Source of the DNA: Deinandra increscens subsp. villosa
Lineage: Eukaryota; Streptophyta; Magnoliopsida; Asterales; Asteraceae
Assembly: GCA_039602395.1 (NCBI GenBank)
Contig: JBCNJP010000257.1
Coordinates: 1-64,000, forward strand
Direction of reading: 5' to 3'
Length of the DNA: 64,000 nucleotides
Part shown: positions 33,100 through 46,697 of the stretch, piece by piece
Numbering within the stretch: the first letter of the stretch is position 1
Layout of the letters: each line of letters opens with the position of its first letter
Made by a program: the position numbers and the translations under genes
The notes under the pieces: generated by a model
Told to the model about the DNA's origin: nothing
What the model saw: only the letters and a program-made list of their open reading frames with translations
Databases searched by the model: none

Positions 33100-34483
33100 A
33101 TCCAAGTGGTTGAAAATTAAGATGTACAACTTATTTATGCATAAGGTACAAGTGAAAATTAAGAGGTACAATCTTTAAGGCTACATGTACAAGTACCTAA
33201 AGCCCAAATCTCTTAAAGTTAGAATCGGATCCCTAATCTGGGTTGGGGTACAAGCACTTCAGGCGTGTGAAGGGTTACAGGCTTTACCCTATTTTTGGTA
33301 GGCTTACAGGCTTCTTTCTCACCTTACCTTTTTCACAGACGCTTGATTCATATTGACCATTGCTGTCTTCCATAAGCCTCATTCATAAAGACCATCACTA
33401 TCTTTATTTTGCCCTAATTCATACTGCAATATGAAAAACCAGGCAGCCAGACACCCATCTAGAGAAAGAATCGTCCTTCTCTACAGAAAATTTGAAATTT
33501 GAATCCGTCTCCCTTCTCTTTGGTTCAGATATACTCTCTCTTCATTTTTAACTTTCAAATCTCTACATCTGGCTTCGCTCCGACCGCCACTCTTGCTTTT
33601 ACTTTCCTTTTCTTCTATCAGCCACCAAATTCTAAGGTTGTGTTGAAGCTGTAATGAAGGTGTGTTGAAGCAAACGAAGAGAGGAGTCAATCGCTTGGTA
33701 ATTTCTAAAAATTGACATGGGTTTTTAGTTAGGGTTTAATCATTTTGCTTTGATTTTTTGTTTTCAGATCCAACTTTATATGTTTTCATATTCAAGGTAT
33801 GTTCATATTCATGGTATTTTTTGCTTATCTTTTGCCACCAATCTTGAGTTTAGGAGACAGAAAGAAAGAAATTCTGAAATTCAAATTCAAATTCGTTTTT
33901 GATTTCGTGTTACTGAGCCCTAACGAGGTTTAATTTGTTTGTTAAATTCGTCTTCCTATTCATGTTTGTATGCTGAAATCCTAAATGATTGTGTTGGACA
34001 GAGAGCTTCCTTCGGCTGAGAAAGAAGGGCTCCTCAAGCTACCCAGGTTTGCGTCTTTCTTGTTCTTATTTCTTTCTCCTTCCAGTTTCTCCCATTTGAT
34101 GTGTTTTTGCCATGGATTTTAAGAATTTACACTATAATTCTGCGCAGATCTGCAGATTTGGGATATTTAAGCTGTGATTGTTGTAGGTATTAGAGGAGGA
34201 TACTTTTAAGAATCATGTACTCACCTACAACAGTTTGAAAGCCTGGGGCCTGAAATCACTATAAAGTTGGATCCTTAGAAGGATGCTTTTGTTCTGGTAC
34301 AACCATCTTTTGTCATACAATTAAATTATTATTCAGTATACAAAGACATAAAGATGTGCCTTATATGTTGTCAGGTAAACAAGCACCACATATCACTATG
34401 GTGGTTTGGTTTACAGGTACTTACAGTTGACTAAACTCAGTCATTGTTCAAAATCATATATTTTCAGCTGTTCAAAATCATAT
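33100..34483. other. Helitron interior, left part
   Basis: No intact gene. Features such as a TC-rich leader-like stretch (33480-33620) and splice-like junctions near 34000-34050 and 34190 suggest captured 5' gene pieces, but no protein family is recognisable. Confidence 0.35.
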
Positions 34484-37157
34484 TGTGACATCCGAGAATT
34501 TCGAGGTTAACTTCCGTTAGACAATCTCCGTTAGTTACGTTATAAGTGTTAACTTAGTAACTAATGCTTAACTAGGCCGAATACGTCCACGACCTTTGGT
34601 TGATCACTGAACCCGACCACTTGTGTTATGTGTTCATTTATTTATTGTCATTATGTGCAATGTGATTTAAACGCATGATTTAGTATTATTAATAGCATGA
34701 CAAATTGTAAATTCTTGATTTTGTGATAAATTGGCCCCTTTTGGTTGCCAGCGAAACTACCGAGCGAAACTGTAGATTCGCTCGGTAGCTAAACTGTTGA
34801 TTTACATGTATTCAGAATTAGTTTCGCTTGGCCAGCGAAACTGCCAGCGAAACTAGCGCCTGATCTATATATTTTATAAAGTCCCAAAACCCTAATTCTT
34901 TCATTTACCTACATTATCTTCAAAACACACACACACTCTCCTGAAATTCTGACCAGCCGAGAAACCACCACGAGCCGCCGTTATCTCAGTTGGTGAACTC
35001 ATCCATTCGGATCCTAGATCGAACCGTGAGTCTCCAAAACCATTTTTCTTGCATTTCTATGTGTTTTCTTAAAAAGCATGCCTAAACCTCCATGTAATCG
35101 TTTGATCTTCTGATATGATACTTAGGAATGCTAGATCTATCATAAAGTCTGCAACTTTACGTGTAAAATCATGCCATAATGAAGATTTATGCTAGTTAGG
35201 TCATTTTGTGCTTAAAAAGTGTTCTTGGTGATTTGATGGTGAAAACTCATGTTTAGGGTGTTATATTTGCCTGTTTAATGTTGGTAAATGTTTATGCATG
35301 CTAGATAATGAATTACATGAAGTATGGAAGCTGTTAGATTGATTTTTGGTCTTAAAAACGAATTTTCTGCGTTTAGCGAAACTGTGTGTTCTCTGGGCGA
35401 AACTATATAGCGAAACTATTTAATATCCTTCCAGCGACACTATACAGCGAAACTATAGTGTCGCCTGTGAAAACTAAGTAGACCTGCTCGAACGAAACTA
35501 CCGAGCGAAACAACCATAGACCCCTGAACGAAAGTTCAAACCAGTTTCGATGCGAAACTAGATAGCGAAACTGTGTCATCAGTTTCGAGCGAAACTATCT
35601 AGCGAAACTGTGCCTTTTATGAACGAAAGTTCAAACCAGTTTCGAGCGAATCTATGCTAGCGAAACTGTGTCATCGGGTATTCCCTAGCGAAAGTGCTGC
35701 CCGTGCATATAGCGAAACTGTGTAGCGAAACTGTGCCAAGACCAAAACCCAAACTTGTGCAACTTATTTGAATGTTATGCCATGACTTACATGATTATGC
35801 AATAATGAAACATGCCTTGTTTTCTGAGTTATGTGAACCCTCGTTTATGATCAACCATCGGTGTCGTGTGTTGGTATGTCGTGTCATAGTTCCAACGTGC
35901 TATGTTATGGGCCATAGCGACGTAAGTTAAAGATTAGACACAAAACTAATACTTAAGACCTAAACGTGTCCCTAGGTCTTCGTTAAGCAAACAATACTTG
36001 GATTATGTAGCAAGCGTAGCAGTGCAACCAAAGGTGAGTGTCACTAACCCGTTTACTGTGAGCCCGTTTGGGACACACTGAATAACTTAACGGAAAACAA
36101 TGCTGACAACCTTATGAGTGCTATGCACCTCTTTTATGAACTTGAAACCTTATGAGTGCCACGCACCTCTTTGATGAACCTGAAGTGTTTTATGGGAAAC
36201 ACTTGTGGAACTTAAACAAACTATTTCTGAAACGAAACTGAAAACATTTTTGAGATTCATGAGAATCCGATAAACCGTTTTAATATGGCTAGTGTAGGTT
36301 AAAGTCTGAACCACATAATATCACATGATTTCTAAGGATTGCCTTTTTACTGAAAACGTCCTCAACTTAATTGTGCCATTAATTGTAAAGCGAGGGGATG
36401 TTGGGTAGATCTACTGGAGTTTGACAAACTCCGCCTCGTGACACTGGAGGTGCACGGAGGTACAATATCAGCCTATCTGACCGTGATCCCGAGAGGACAC
36501 GGGGGAGGCAAAGCCGCGATGACGTATGTCCGCAAAACAAAATAGATGATGGCGATGCCACTACAATACTTATTAGTCAGCTTTGGTACAAACTTCCTTA
36601 GTGCATGGAACAACGGATTAGCTACCCGCGATATCGGTTGAGCACTTTAATTTTACAAAACTAGTACATACCCGATAACACATGTTACGGACATTACTTT
36701 TACTAAATCACGCTACTATGATAATGGACCAGTGTATTATCACTGAGCATTGCTTTTCACAAATAAATATTACATAAGTATATGTTGACACAATTATGAT
36801 TATGAGACCGGGCCACTGCGTGACAAGCCCACTGTGAACTCACCAACCGTTAGGTTGACACTTGCGTGGTTTAAACTTTTGCAGATCGCTGAGGAGTATC
36901 CGGAGCGGGTTGGCATGGCACATGAAGACATTTTACTTTTGTTTGAATCAAATTGGGAATTTAAAACAATGATTTTGTAAAGCACGTGGTTAGTGCTAAG
37001 ACAATATTTTCCGCTGCGTATTTTGAGACTTTAATTTATGACATATATTTGGACTCACTCTGATTCGTTTAGTATTTGTAACTAATGGTTGTGGTCCTGG
37101 TTTGCTCGCACCCCTTAACGGTATACACTCCGTTAGTGGTTGATTGGGGGTGTGACA
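34484..37157 (+). mobile_element. Solo LTR (Ty3/Gypsy type) inside the Helitron
   Basis: TGTGACATCCGAG...GGGGGTGTGACA, 2,674 bp, flanked by CATAT (34479-34483 and 37158-37162). The GAACTCACCAACCG motif near 36836 and the general layout match the other Gypsy LTRs here. No internal element sequence. Confidence 0.87.
34750..35740 (+). repeat. Reiterated GCGAAACT motif array within the solo LTR
   Basis: AGCGAAACT or close variants occur some twenty times in two clusters (34750-34860 and 35375-35740). They are often paired as AGCGAAACT-n-AGCGAAACT, with interspersed complements (AGTTTCGCT-like). Confidence 0.85.
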
Positions 37158-37162
37158 CATAT

Positions 37163-37766
37163 ATTTTCAGCTGTTCATATCTAGATTAGACCATATCTTT
37201 CATTTACTGAATAATTTTCATTCCAATTAGTGTTATATTTTTTGTTCAATCACAGTTTCAAGCTATCTGACTGCCAAATAATGGTCTAGGTATCAGTATT
37301 CTGTTTTAAATTTAAGAGATGGGTTTTATTTGCTGCTATCAATGTGGTGATGACTTTGAAGAGTTTCTAACTAATACCATATATAGACATTGCCTCTGTT
37401 TAAGAATTTTTTTTCATATATTATTCTCTCGGGTAAGCATAATTGAGTTCAAAATCTTTACATTTATCCAAAATTTTGCCACTAAATTTGTTGGTTACTT
37501 TCAAGTTGTTTAGATTAAAATTTGGCTGACAAAGATGATAATTGCTATCATGTATATTATTTATTTTCGATAACGAATGCTACTGGCTTCACAAATTCGA
37601 ATTCAAGGTTATCATTAATTTTGCAAATGAGTTTGTATATTTAAATTTCGGTTCTTTATGTTACTGTTAATTTCTTTGTTTTGATGCTTGCTTAAAATGA
37701 AATAATCTTATTTATTTTTAGTTGCTAACGGGCTTAGAATAATACGTATCAAAGAATAACTTAATA
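37163..37766. other. Helitron interior between the solo LTR and the SINE
   Basis: AT-rich, no gene recognised. The first bases repeat sequence to the left of the solo LTR (TATTTTCAGCTGTTCA). Confidence 0.35.
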
Positions 37767-38187
37767 ACCATTGTAGCATTGTCTTAATGGTACCGGTGTT
37801 GTTTGGACTTTGGGGAAACCCAGGTTCAAACCTCACTGTTGGCAAATGATTGATGACCAAGGGCAACCTTGGTTCGAGTCATGATGCCGACCGGTTTTAC
37901 CCAGCACGCAGGTTACTCCAGATAGTTTTGCTATTGTGGAGGCTTGCAACTGTCTAAGCTTGGGTTGAAACCTACGGGTTTCAACGAAGGTCCCATGTGG
38001 GCCTGCTAGACAGTTGCATGGTTTTCCCGGGGAACGTCCATATGCCCCACACGACCCCAGCTGAGGCACGGTTAGGACACTCATGTCTGGCTGTCTGTGG
38101 GGTGGACCCTCATCTCCTCCTCTACGGAGGTAGGATAGGTGCGTGATGTCCTAACCCATCGTGACCAAACATCGCCGTTCCAAAAAA
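37767..38187 (+). mobile_element. tRNA-derived SINE
   Basis: 421 bp, more GC-rich than its surroundings, ending in an A-rich tail. It is flanked by a perfect 16 bp duplication, AAAGAATAACTTAATA (37751-37766 and 38188-38203). A B-box-like GGTTCAAACCTC lies near 37822 and a second GGTTCGAGTC near 37870, with an A-box-like TAATGGTACCGG upstream. These are the RNA polymerase III promoter parts of a tRNA-like head. Confidence 0.85.
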
Positions 38188-38203
38188 AAAGAATAACTTA
38201 ATA

Positions 38204-40709
38204 TATCCTAACCACTCTTAACATGAATCTTAGATTTGATTGCGTATCATTGTTCAGATGGTAAGGATATTAGTTTCCAAGCGGTACTCTTTTTAGCTGA
38301 AAATATTACATCAAGTTCATAATAGGCTTTTGATAGTCAGAGAAGGTCTTGCAGGCTGAAAATATTTGTGAGACACTTAATGACATGAGAAATATCATTG
38401 TAGATTTGGAACTCCCTGTATGCAGTTGGGATGGCAAATGGGTCGATACGTACTTAGATAACAATTTGAAATTGCTTAATTTTTGGAGTGCTTAGGGGAC
38501 TAATATTGTAATGCAAAGATTCAACTATATCAGTTATGTCAATATATTTCATTTTTTTAACAGTCCTTGCGAGACGCTGAGTTCTGTCAGGTCAATACAA
38601 CTTCTCTTTCCATTTCAGCTATGTGAATTCACAAAGTTTGCTTATACTTACGATGCTTTGTGGTTTTGCAGGTTTGTTCTATATTCTGAACTACCTTTGT
38701 GTTTATAATTATATAGGTTGTATAATATCTGTGAACAAAGATTGAGTACATTCAAAGGTTTATAAGTTCCTGGGTTAACCTTTGAGGTTTGTTTTCTTTG
38801 ATTTTAGTTGTATGCATTCAAAGATTTGTAAGTTCCTGGGTTTACCTTTGAGGTTTTTTTTCTTGTCATTGAACCAAATTATTTTTTAAACCTCAGATAT
38901 TATCAATAGTTTTATAACGATAAAAATGGTTTGTGTTAATATACTGGCTTTAGAATCCGGGCACTTCAAATTTTTTTACTTTTAGTTTTAGTGTAATCAA
39001 GCCACAAGTACTAATTATTGGTTTATACCATACACTTTAGCTGATATTGTTTTTTGTTATAAATTAATGTAGGTCCCACAACGAACTTTTCCTGGTCATC
39101 CATGGTTGGATACTCCTGAATGATGATTTAACTAGGTAATTTCGAAAACCCTCTTGTTGGATCTGATTTGGATGAATGATGATTTAATTTGGGGGTGTCT
39201 TTGATGATTAATAAGGGTTTTCAATTAGATTTTTACTACATGCAATAAAAACAAAGTAATGAACCTTCTTATCATATATTCATATCCTAATTCACATTGT
39301 CTAACCATTATTAGTTGATTAATCTGCATCTTAATGCACATGTTATATCCATGATGGTTACAGTGATGTTCCTGAGGCTTTTGAGCAAATGGTATGCACA
39401 ATTGTTTAAGCATTATGTTTATGTTGTATAGCCATCAAATGTTTGTAAAATGTATTGTATTCTTTTGCTGACCAACTCTGAAATCAAAGGGTGGTGGTGG
39501 TAAAGGGTATTTGGGAAAAATAGGCAGGTTGGGTAAAATTTTAAAATGGGTTAGGATTGAAAAAGGTTGGATTGAAAAATAGGCAGGTTGGGAAAAATAG
39601 GCAGGTTGGAAAAACTAGGCAGGTTGGGAAAAATACCACAATGACAAACTTTTATACATTATGAGACTTTAACTTGGCACATGTTTAATCCCTTATTGAA
39701 GTCTACATGTTCAGATGGTAGGTGTACATGTTTGATTTAATTATTTAATCATAGGTAATTTTTTGGTTGGTTATGATATATTGTTTTTGTCTGTTGTGTA
39801 ATATGTTATTTTCTAACGATGTTGCACTTTTTTGGTGACAATGGCAGGAGGTGTTGGAATTCGATAATCATCTCAACTGCATGTGGTATAAGTTGATATT
39901 TTGTTGGTTATGATCTGATTATTTACGTGTGTTAGTTTTTTTTTCTTGGTTTGGGTTATTGGGTTGGGTTTGTTTGTCAACTTGGTGGTTTTTAGATGTT
40001 GAATTTTATACCAAAGAAAAATGTTTTAACTTTGTTCACATGGCTAAATGTCTTATGGTTTTATATTCCTATAATGACCACACTTTTCTTATGTAGGAAA
40101 TGGGTTTGCTGGAGGTAAAACATGGTTTACTTCATGTAACAAAGAAGTATTCACAAGATTATTTATTCCGGGAACATATTTGTTTGGTAGTCACCTGCAT
40201 TCTTCTTTAACTATTGGGTTTGTTGGAGGTAAAACAGATACAGTTCATGGTTCATGGCCAAAGCAGTTTCTCATCAACAAAATTAATGTATGGATCTCCC
40301 ACATATGTGTAATTTGTTGGTGCATTGTAGGTATTTGTGCCTTAGTTGTACGGTTAAGTAAGAAATCATATCTTGGCTTTTTAGAGCCAACTACTAGCTC
40401 AAAATAGTGATAATAAAATCTTTCATGAATGCTGATTCTTGAATCTGAGCATCACTTTTTATCTTAGTTTAGTTACGCTCGCTGTTTATGATGACAATTT
40501 ATCGTATTTTTGTTCTTGATTTGTTCAAATGTGTTGTTTGAGGAACATGAAAACAAAGGCTGGTGTCCAAATTCGGAAACAAAGGCTGGAGTCCAAATTC
40601 GATCAACTACACAAAGAACTAGGTTCACATGGGAGGTAAAAAGGTTAGTAGCTCTATTTCAATTGAAACATCTTGGGTTTTGAGTTTTAGTTTTACGAGA
40701 ATCAATAGA
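38204..40709. other. Helitron interior with short repeats, no gene recognised
   Basis: It contains a direct duplication (AAGTTCCTGGGTTWACCTTT near 38765 and 38830) and four or more AAATAGGCAGGTTGG units at 39519-39640. Short exon-like segments (for example 39073-39135 and 39361-39391) have splice-like borders but no known domain. Confidence 0.4.
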
Positions 40710-42015
40710 TTTGTATGTATATTAGTGGCAACCTCTTTTACAGGTTCGTGTTTACATTTTAGAAATAGAATGTTGGAACAATAGTTGTATTTATGGTTTT
40801 ACAGAAGCTGTTATACAGCCGTATACGGTTGGGAAAATACAGCCATACAGGGCTGTTCATTACACCTATACAGGGCTATGAAATTCGCTATACTCGAAAA
40901 GGTCTATCAAATTTTAGCCAATTTTGATTCTTCAGATTTGAATGAAATTCATAGACATTTTGTAAGCCCTTTAGAGCTTATTCAATTCTGGGTGGATATG
41001 TAGAGATTTGAACATATTTTTTCACATGCTACATTGCGCATCTTAGTTCTAAACTGCAAGAATTGTATGTAAAATGTATCCATCTGATTATCATTGTTCT
41101 AGCACAAACAAGTTTGAATGCACATGATGTTAAGATGTTCTAAAATTTGTATGTATATTAGTGGCAACCTCTTTTACAGGTTCGTGTTTACATTTTAGAA
41201 ATAGAATGTTGGAACAATAGTTGTATTTATGGTTTTACAGAAGCTGTTATACAGCCGTATACGGTTGGGAAAATACAGCCATACAGGGCTGTTCATTACA
41301 CCTATACAGGGCTATGAAATTCGCTATACTCGAAAAGGTTTATCAATTTTTAGCCAATTTTGATTCTTCAGATTTGAATGAAATTCATAGACATTTCGTA
41401 AGCCCTTTAGAGCTTGTTCAATTCTGGGTGGATATGTAGAGATTTGAACATATTTTTCACATGCTACATTGCGCATCTTAGTTCTAAACTGCAAGAATTG
41501 TATGTAAAATGTATCCATCTGATTATCATTGATCTAGCACAAACAAGTTTGAATGCACATGATGTTAAGATGTTCTAAAATTTGTATGTATATTAGTGGC
41601 AACCTCTTTTACAGGTTCGTGTTTACATTTTAGAAATAGAATGTTGGAACAATAGTTGTATTTATGGTTTTACAGAAGCTGTTATACAGCCGTATACGGT
41701 TGGGAAAATACAGCCATACAGGGCTGTTCATTACACCTATACAGGGCTATGAAATTCGCTATACTCGAAAAGTTCTATCAAATTTTAGCCAATTTTGATT
41801 CTTTAGATTTGAATGAAATTCATAGACATTTCGTAAGCCCTTTAGAGCTTGTTCAATTCTGGGTGGATATGTAGAGATTTGAACATATTTTTTCACATGC
41901 TACATTGCGCATCTTAGTTCTAAACTGCAAGAATTGTATGTAAAATGTATCCATCTGATTATCATTGATCTAGCACAAACAAGTTTGAATGCACATGATG
42001 TTAAGATGTTCTAAA
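40710..42015 (+). repeat. Three-copy tandem repeat of about 435 bp
   Basis: Units start at 40710, 41146 and 41581 and are nearly identical. Each holds the same 72-codon open frame (40785-41003, 41221-41439, 41656-41874) with one to three residue changes, and a TATACAGCCGTATACGG palindrome. The open frame opens with TTG, not ATG, and has no recognisable domain. Confidence 0.9.
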
Positions 42016-44388
42016 ATTTGTTTGTAAGGGATGGTCTTTTATTAAACTGATCAGAAGTTCCTTCAATTTGAATCCATTACACAAACAAGTTTGAATGCAC
42101 ATCACTGATCTGAGCCGCATGGCTGATATGTATACTAATTTGTCACGTTTCATGTCGCTGGAATTTTATTGGTGGCATTCAAATATGATTTGGAATATGT
42201 TTGTGTTAGGCCATGATGTTTTCTGGTAGCTTGGAAGGCGTTTATTACAACCGTTACAAACAGATCTGAGATTTCCAGTGACGAGGTCTTCTTGTGGTAT
42301 GTCTGATTTTAACAATTTTATTTATGCAGACTAAAATGCAATTTGAAGCATTTTACACTATCAATGACAGATTTGATAAAATTCGTGGCAAGAGGATAAG
42401 GAAAGCTGGAAGTTAGTTCCACATGTGGCTAGAAGAACCTGGGGCAAGATCTGCATATTGATGGTTTGAAGATGGACTTTTTACATAAATAGATTGAAGA
42501 TAAAGTTGTGGACCACGAAGCTGTTGTTTAAAATCAAAAGAGATAGAGCAGAAGCAAAAGGAAAATAAGGGTAGGTGAGGTCGAATGAATAATGCAAGAG
42601 TACTTATTATATTTTTAAAATTCAATATTTCAAGTAAATAATCAACTTTTTTTTATCCCTTTGTTATTTTTAAGACCTTATGCTTGATTTGTACAGGTAC
42701 TTAACATGGAACAGTTATGCAGAATTAGCATAATGCATTGGGATGACATATACAGAACACAGTGTAAGGCCTAATCCAATTTTATGTGTGAAAACATAAA
42801 CTAATAGCCTTTACCATCAATATCATTAATTTTTGTTTAATGTGTTTGAAACTAAATTATTTACCTGTCATTCCTCTAGAGATCACTTCCACTAATTGTA
42901 TTGCAAAAATAGTCATTTTACTTTCTAATAGCACTGTCACCTAATAACAGATTATTTTGCTAAATTGTTTATTCATTGTTTGTATTTTATATTCTTAATT
43001 TCTCATCATTTGCATAATGACCCAGTTTGCTTGATCCTTAAGTCTTTTAAGTCTCCTTTTTGATTAATTATTTAAATGATAACGATTGATTTTTAGTTAT
43101 CCACTTAGAGTTTTTCTACTGTTGTCTTCACTTAATATGGATACATGGGTTGAGATCTAACAAGGGGTTGAGTATTGTATAACAAACTATTCCAAGCTAT
43201 TAAGAGATATATATATTTTTTTGTTATTTTGATTGCATGAGTTCTTAATTCAAGGCTGCTGAAAGCTTTTTCAGACTTCACGCATCTCACTTAGGCACCA
43301 TGCATTGATAAGCAAGCCAAATGGAAAGAGGCTCCCTTTTTCATCCAATCTTGACAGAGATGCTTGGCTAGAATGTTAATTTGTGAATATTGTAAACTGC
43401 ACAACTCTTGAAACACTGATTGTAATTGTAAAGTTTTATCAAATGCCCATTTCAAAATTGATGTATATGATAATTTATATAATGATTCTTAGCATGTGAA
43501 ATTTAACATGGGTTTTTCCTTTTGGTGTGCTTACGTAGATTCTTTTGTTGGCATAGTAGAATTTTACCTTGAAATCAAACACAAGTATATGAAATTCAAA
43601 ACTGAAATCAGTTGTTTTGACTTTTAGAAGTCAAAGTATGATAAGTGTTTGTTCATAATCGGTGCACTTAGATCGTGTTGTGAATTACCGTCGTCGCTGA
43701 ACGCATGAACATAAAACAAATAACGTGCTAGAAACTATCGCCCGCCTCAACGAACCAAACAGCAGCTCCAAAAACGAACCTGCAGCATTACAAAACATAA
43801 ACCAACACTTTAAAATCTACAATACAAATACTTCAAAGTCACATGATAAATAATTATTTTCTTCAATCATATGAGACTGACAGAAGTTAATGGCATACCT
43901 GAAAACCAGTAAAATCAGTTAAAAGAAAATTCAATTATTAAATCATAATCTAAAGCAAAGTTGCAGTCTCATAAACATACCAGCTAAAAGAACCGGTGAT
44001 CACTCATATAGCAAACCTGCAGCTAAAAGAACCAGTGATCACTCCTATAGCAAACCTGCACCTGTGATGCAAAGGCTAATTAGATCTAAGTTTCATAACA
44101 GCTTGTCGAGATGAAGAGGGCAAAAGGCAGCTCACTAAAATCTCAGAAAAGCTCCAAGATGCACAACAAATTAAACTCAAGTACCGTGTTGGTTCTCTCA
44201 TACAATACAATCACATTGGTTGTTGCCGCCAATGAACGCGCACATACCGCATTATAAGTTGACACTGGACCGCATCGCACTAAAAAAACGAATACCGCGA
44301 TGTAAATTGTAGCGCCCCCATAAAAGCGAACAAATGACGAATAACGCCCTATGAACTGTCGCCGCCGCAACGCGCGGGTACATTACTA

Positions 44389-44389
<1 letters not shown>
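42016..44389. other. Helitron right part
   Basis: No gene recognised. A short duplication (AGCTAAAAGAACCRGTGATC, near 43982 and 44021) lies near the 3' end. GC-richer sequence from 43670 leads to the terminal hairpin and CTAG. Confidence 0.4.
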
Positions 44390-44424
<35 letters not shown>

Positions 44425-44429
<5 letters not shown>

Positions 44430-46697
44430 CAATCAACAATAGGTTCCCTCTTTTCCTTCATCTCTAAACCGAAAATTTGAAAACAAAAATGGAATACTTG
44501 AACTTGCTTTATTTGAGCTTTTTTTTGTTCCATCATTTTTGTATACCTCAAGCATACACATACATACACAACGTACATCTCTGCATCACATGAATTGTCC
44601 ACTTCCTAAGGTCAAACAAGAATGCTTTTGCCTTTTTATGTATAAGCCAAGTCTTGGTAGGGTCTGTGGCTAAGTTGTTTCCCATTTTAAACAATTACAC
44701 ACAAAAGAACTCACTATTTGCTTCATATAATCAACATAATCACAACAGCTTCAAACCCAACTTCAACCACATTCACAGCCCCTAGCATCCTCATTCTAAG
44801 CATAGAACCCAACCCATTCAGTTCCTAAGCCTGGTCACGATTTCAGCCCCTCACTCTCTCAAAAACACACCAAAAACCTACTATTTTCGACCCATTTGAG
44901 AGCTCCAAACTCGCCGTTTGTGAGCAGCTAGAACAACGCCATTACACCCTTAATTCAACCATACCCTTAAGAACACTCACCCAAAGACCCCCCCCCCCAA
45001 TTCGTGCAAACACAGCAGCCTAAAAACCCATCATGTTTTCACATAAAATCATGAAGAAAAACCTTCTTTCGACCCAGTTTTTCTGACCCAGTTCGCAGCA
45101 GCCTCTCAGCAGCCCTTCAGCTCCGTTTTTCAGTCCTAGAACACTCATATTACAGGTATATAACTAACCTCTTGACCCCTTTTCGTTTCGGCTACAAAAC
45201 AGCCCCGAAGCTACTGAAATTCGTCACTGAAAACCCACATTTACTCACTGTTTTCACTGGTTTGACACAACAGCAAATCTGCAGATTTTTAGCATAAAAC
45301 TCAGCCCCTAAACACTAGTGTTTCAGGTATATAACTCACCCCTCGACCACCCTTTCATTCGGTTACAAAACAGCCCCGAAAACACCTCCGTTCGGACCCG
45401 TTTCGACACCAAAAACTCATGTTTTTATGTTGTTTTCCACTGTTTTTTAACAGCAGCTCCTAACACTCATTTCAAGCACTCTTCAAGCATCCATAAGTCG
45501 TTTGGAAAGTTCCCTAAGCGTTGGTCGAGTTCCTTAGTTCCTTCCTTCGACATCGTAGCTCGATTACGTGACAAAACCCACCTTTTCCTTCATATTTATC
45601 ATGATATTTTAAGTTGATATTTATGAAGTATCTTGATGAGCCTAACACACTACACATGCTTTGGTTGCTTAAACATAAGGTTTTGATGCATGAAAAATTA
45701 TTATTAAGTTGAATAAAAGATGTTAAATGTGGTTCAAATGGTTCAAGAAATCTAAAGTTGGTGATATGTTGTATAGTATGTGTTTAGATATAAAAAAGTG
45801 TGTTTTTTTAATATGTTAGTGAAACGTATAAAATATAAAAAGTTGGTTAAACGAGTTGAAACGAGTAGTTTGACTTTTGTTGACCTTGTCGGGTTACATA
45901 AAGTTCATAACCTAAAATGATATTTTGTGATATATGAAAACTTGATAAAATAGTATTTTATGATAATTGGTTGAACTTACATAAATGTTTATGTAATAAA
46001 ATTTATGTTACAAAATATACATAAGTGTTGGTTGACTTGGGTAAATTGGGGTTACATAAGTTAACCGAAATGTTTAAAAGAAAAACTGTATTTTAGAGTT
46101 ATAATATTCAAATGTGATATTTTTGGGTATTTGACTAACTCTTAGAAAAATACATAAGTTTAAATATATTAAATATTTTTATTTCATTACACGACGTAAG
46201 ACAAGTTGGGTCATGTCAAAGTGTTAATAAACTGCGTACATAGGAAATATAGTTTATATTTTTGAGCGTCTTAAATATATTTATATTTCGGTACACGTAT
46301 ACACATCACCAACGTGTCATCACCAAACGTTTTACAATCACATGAAACTTGGGTAGTGTTGGGTGAAAGGTTACATCACCTACTTACCTATATTCACATA
46401 CTGAGACCATAGGTGTCTAAATACTGTTTTAGGGCACGCTAGGTCGACATACATTTCATTGCTACATACAGTTCGTAAGTCACAGTTCCAGGTGAGTTTC
46501 ACGGCCCCTTTTCATTGTTTCCTTTGGGGGAGAATTACATGCATTTCAAATTACATTTACATCTGGACACAATATACTTAAATGATACGTACCGATTACC
46601 TGAGACCGTTTACATATCACGTTAAGTCCCTTCAAAACTGGACTGTTAATCGTTATTATAGCGAGGTGGTGATGGATAGTACTATCGGGTTTGACAA
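44425..46697 (+). repeat. Middle segment of the dispersed solo LTR
   Basis: Contains a TATA-like TATGTATAAG near 44637 and a CT-rich leader-like stretch (44700-45000). A duplication around CAGGTATATAACT (45155 and 45325) lies within it. It also holds GGTGAGTTTCACGGCCCC near 46491, followed by TTTGGGGGAGAATT near 46522, both shared with the LTR at 60028-63294. Confidence 0.7.

Larger units (their letters stand above)
33073..44389 (+). mobile_element. Large non-autonomous Helitron
   Basis: The 5' end TCTATACTATCTTATTA follows an A of a (TA)n tract. The 3' end is a small GC hairpin (CCGC-AACGC-GCGG, 44365-44377), then eight bases and CTAG, followed by T of another (TA)n tract. Both ends, the lack of target duplication and the A/T insertion point fit plant Helitrons. 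Length is 11.3 kb, or about 8.2 kb without the solo LTR and SINE. No Rep/helicase gene is visible. Confidence 0.78.

Noticed and set aside
34750..35740. CRISPR-like or centromeric array
   Set aside because: The repeated unit is only 8-9 bp, irregularly spaced, and sits within a plant LTR bounded by a TSD; there is no repeat-spacer regularity or satellite period.
39073..42414. Spliced host gene inside the Helitron
   Set aside because: Several exon-like segments have AG/GT borders, but they could not be joined into a consistent frame or matched to a family.
44391..44640. Start of the plus-strand solo LTR at the right (TA)n tract
   Set aside because: No TG start exists there; the true start with matching TSD is at 29856, before the TA-inserted elements.
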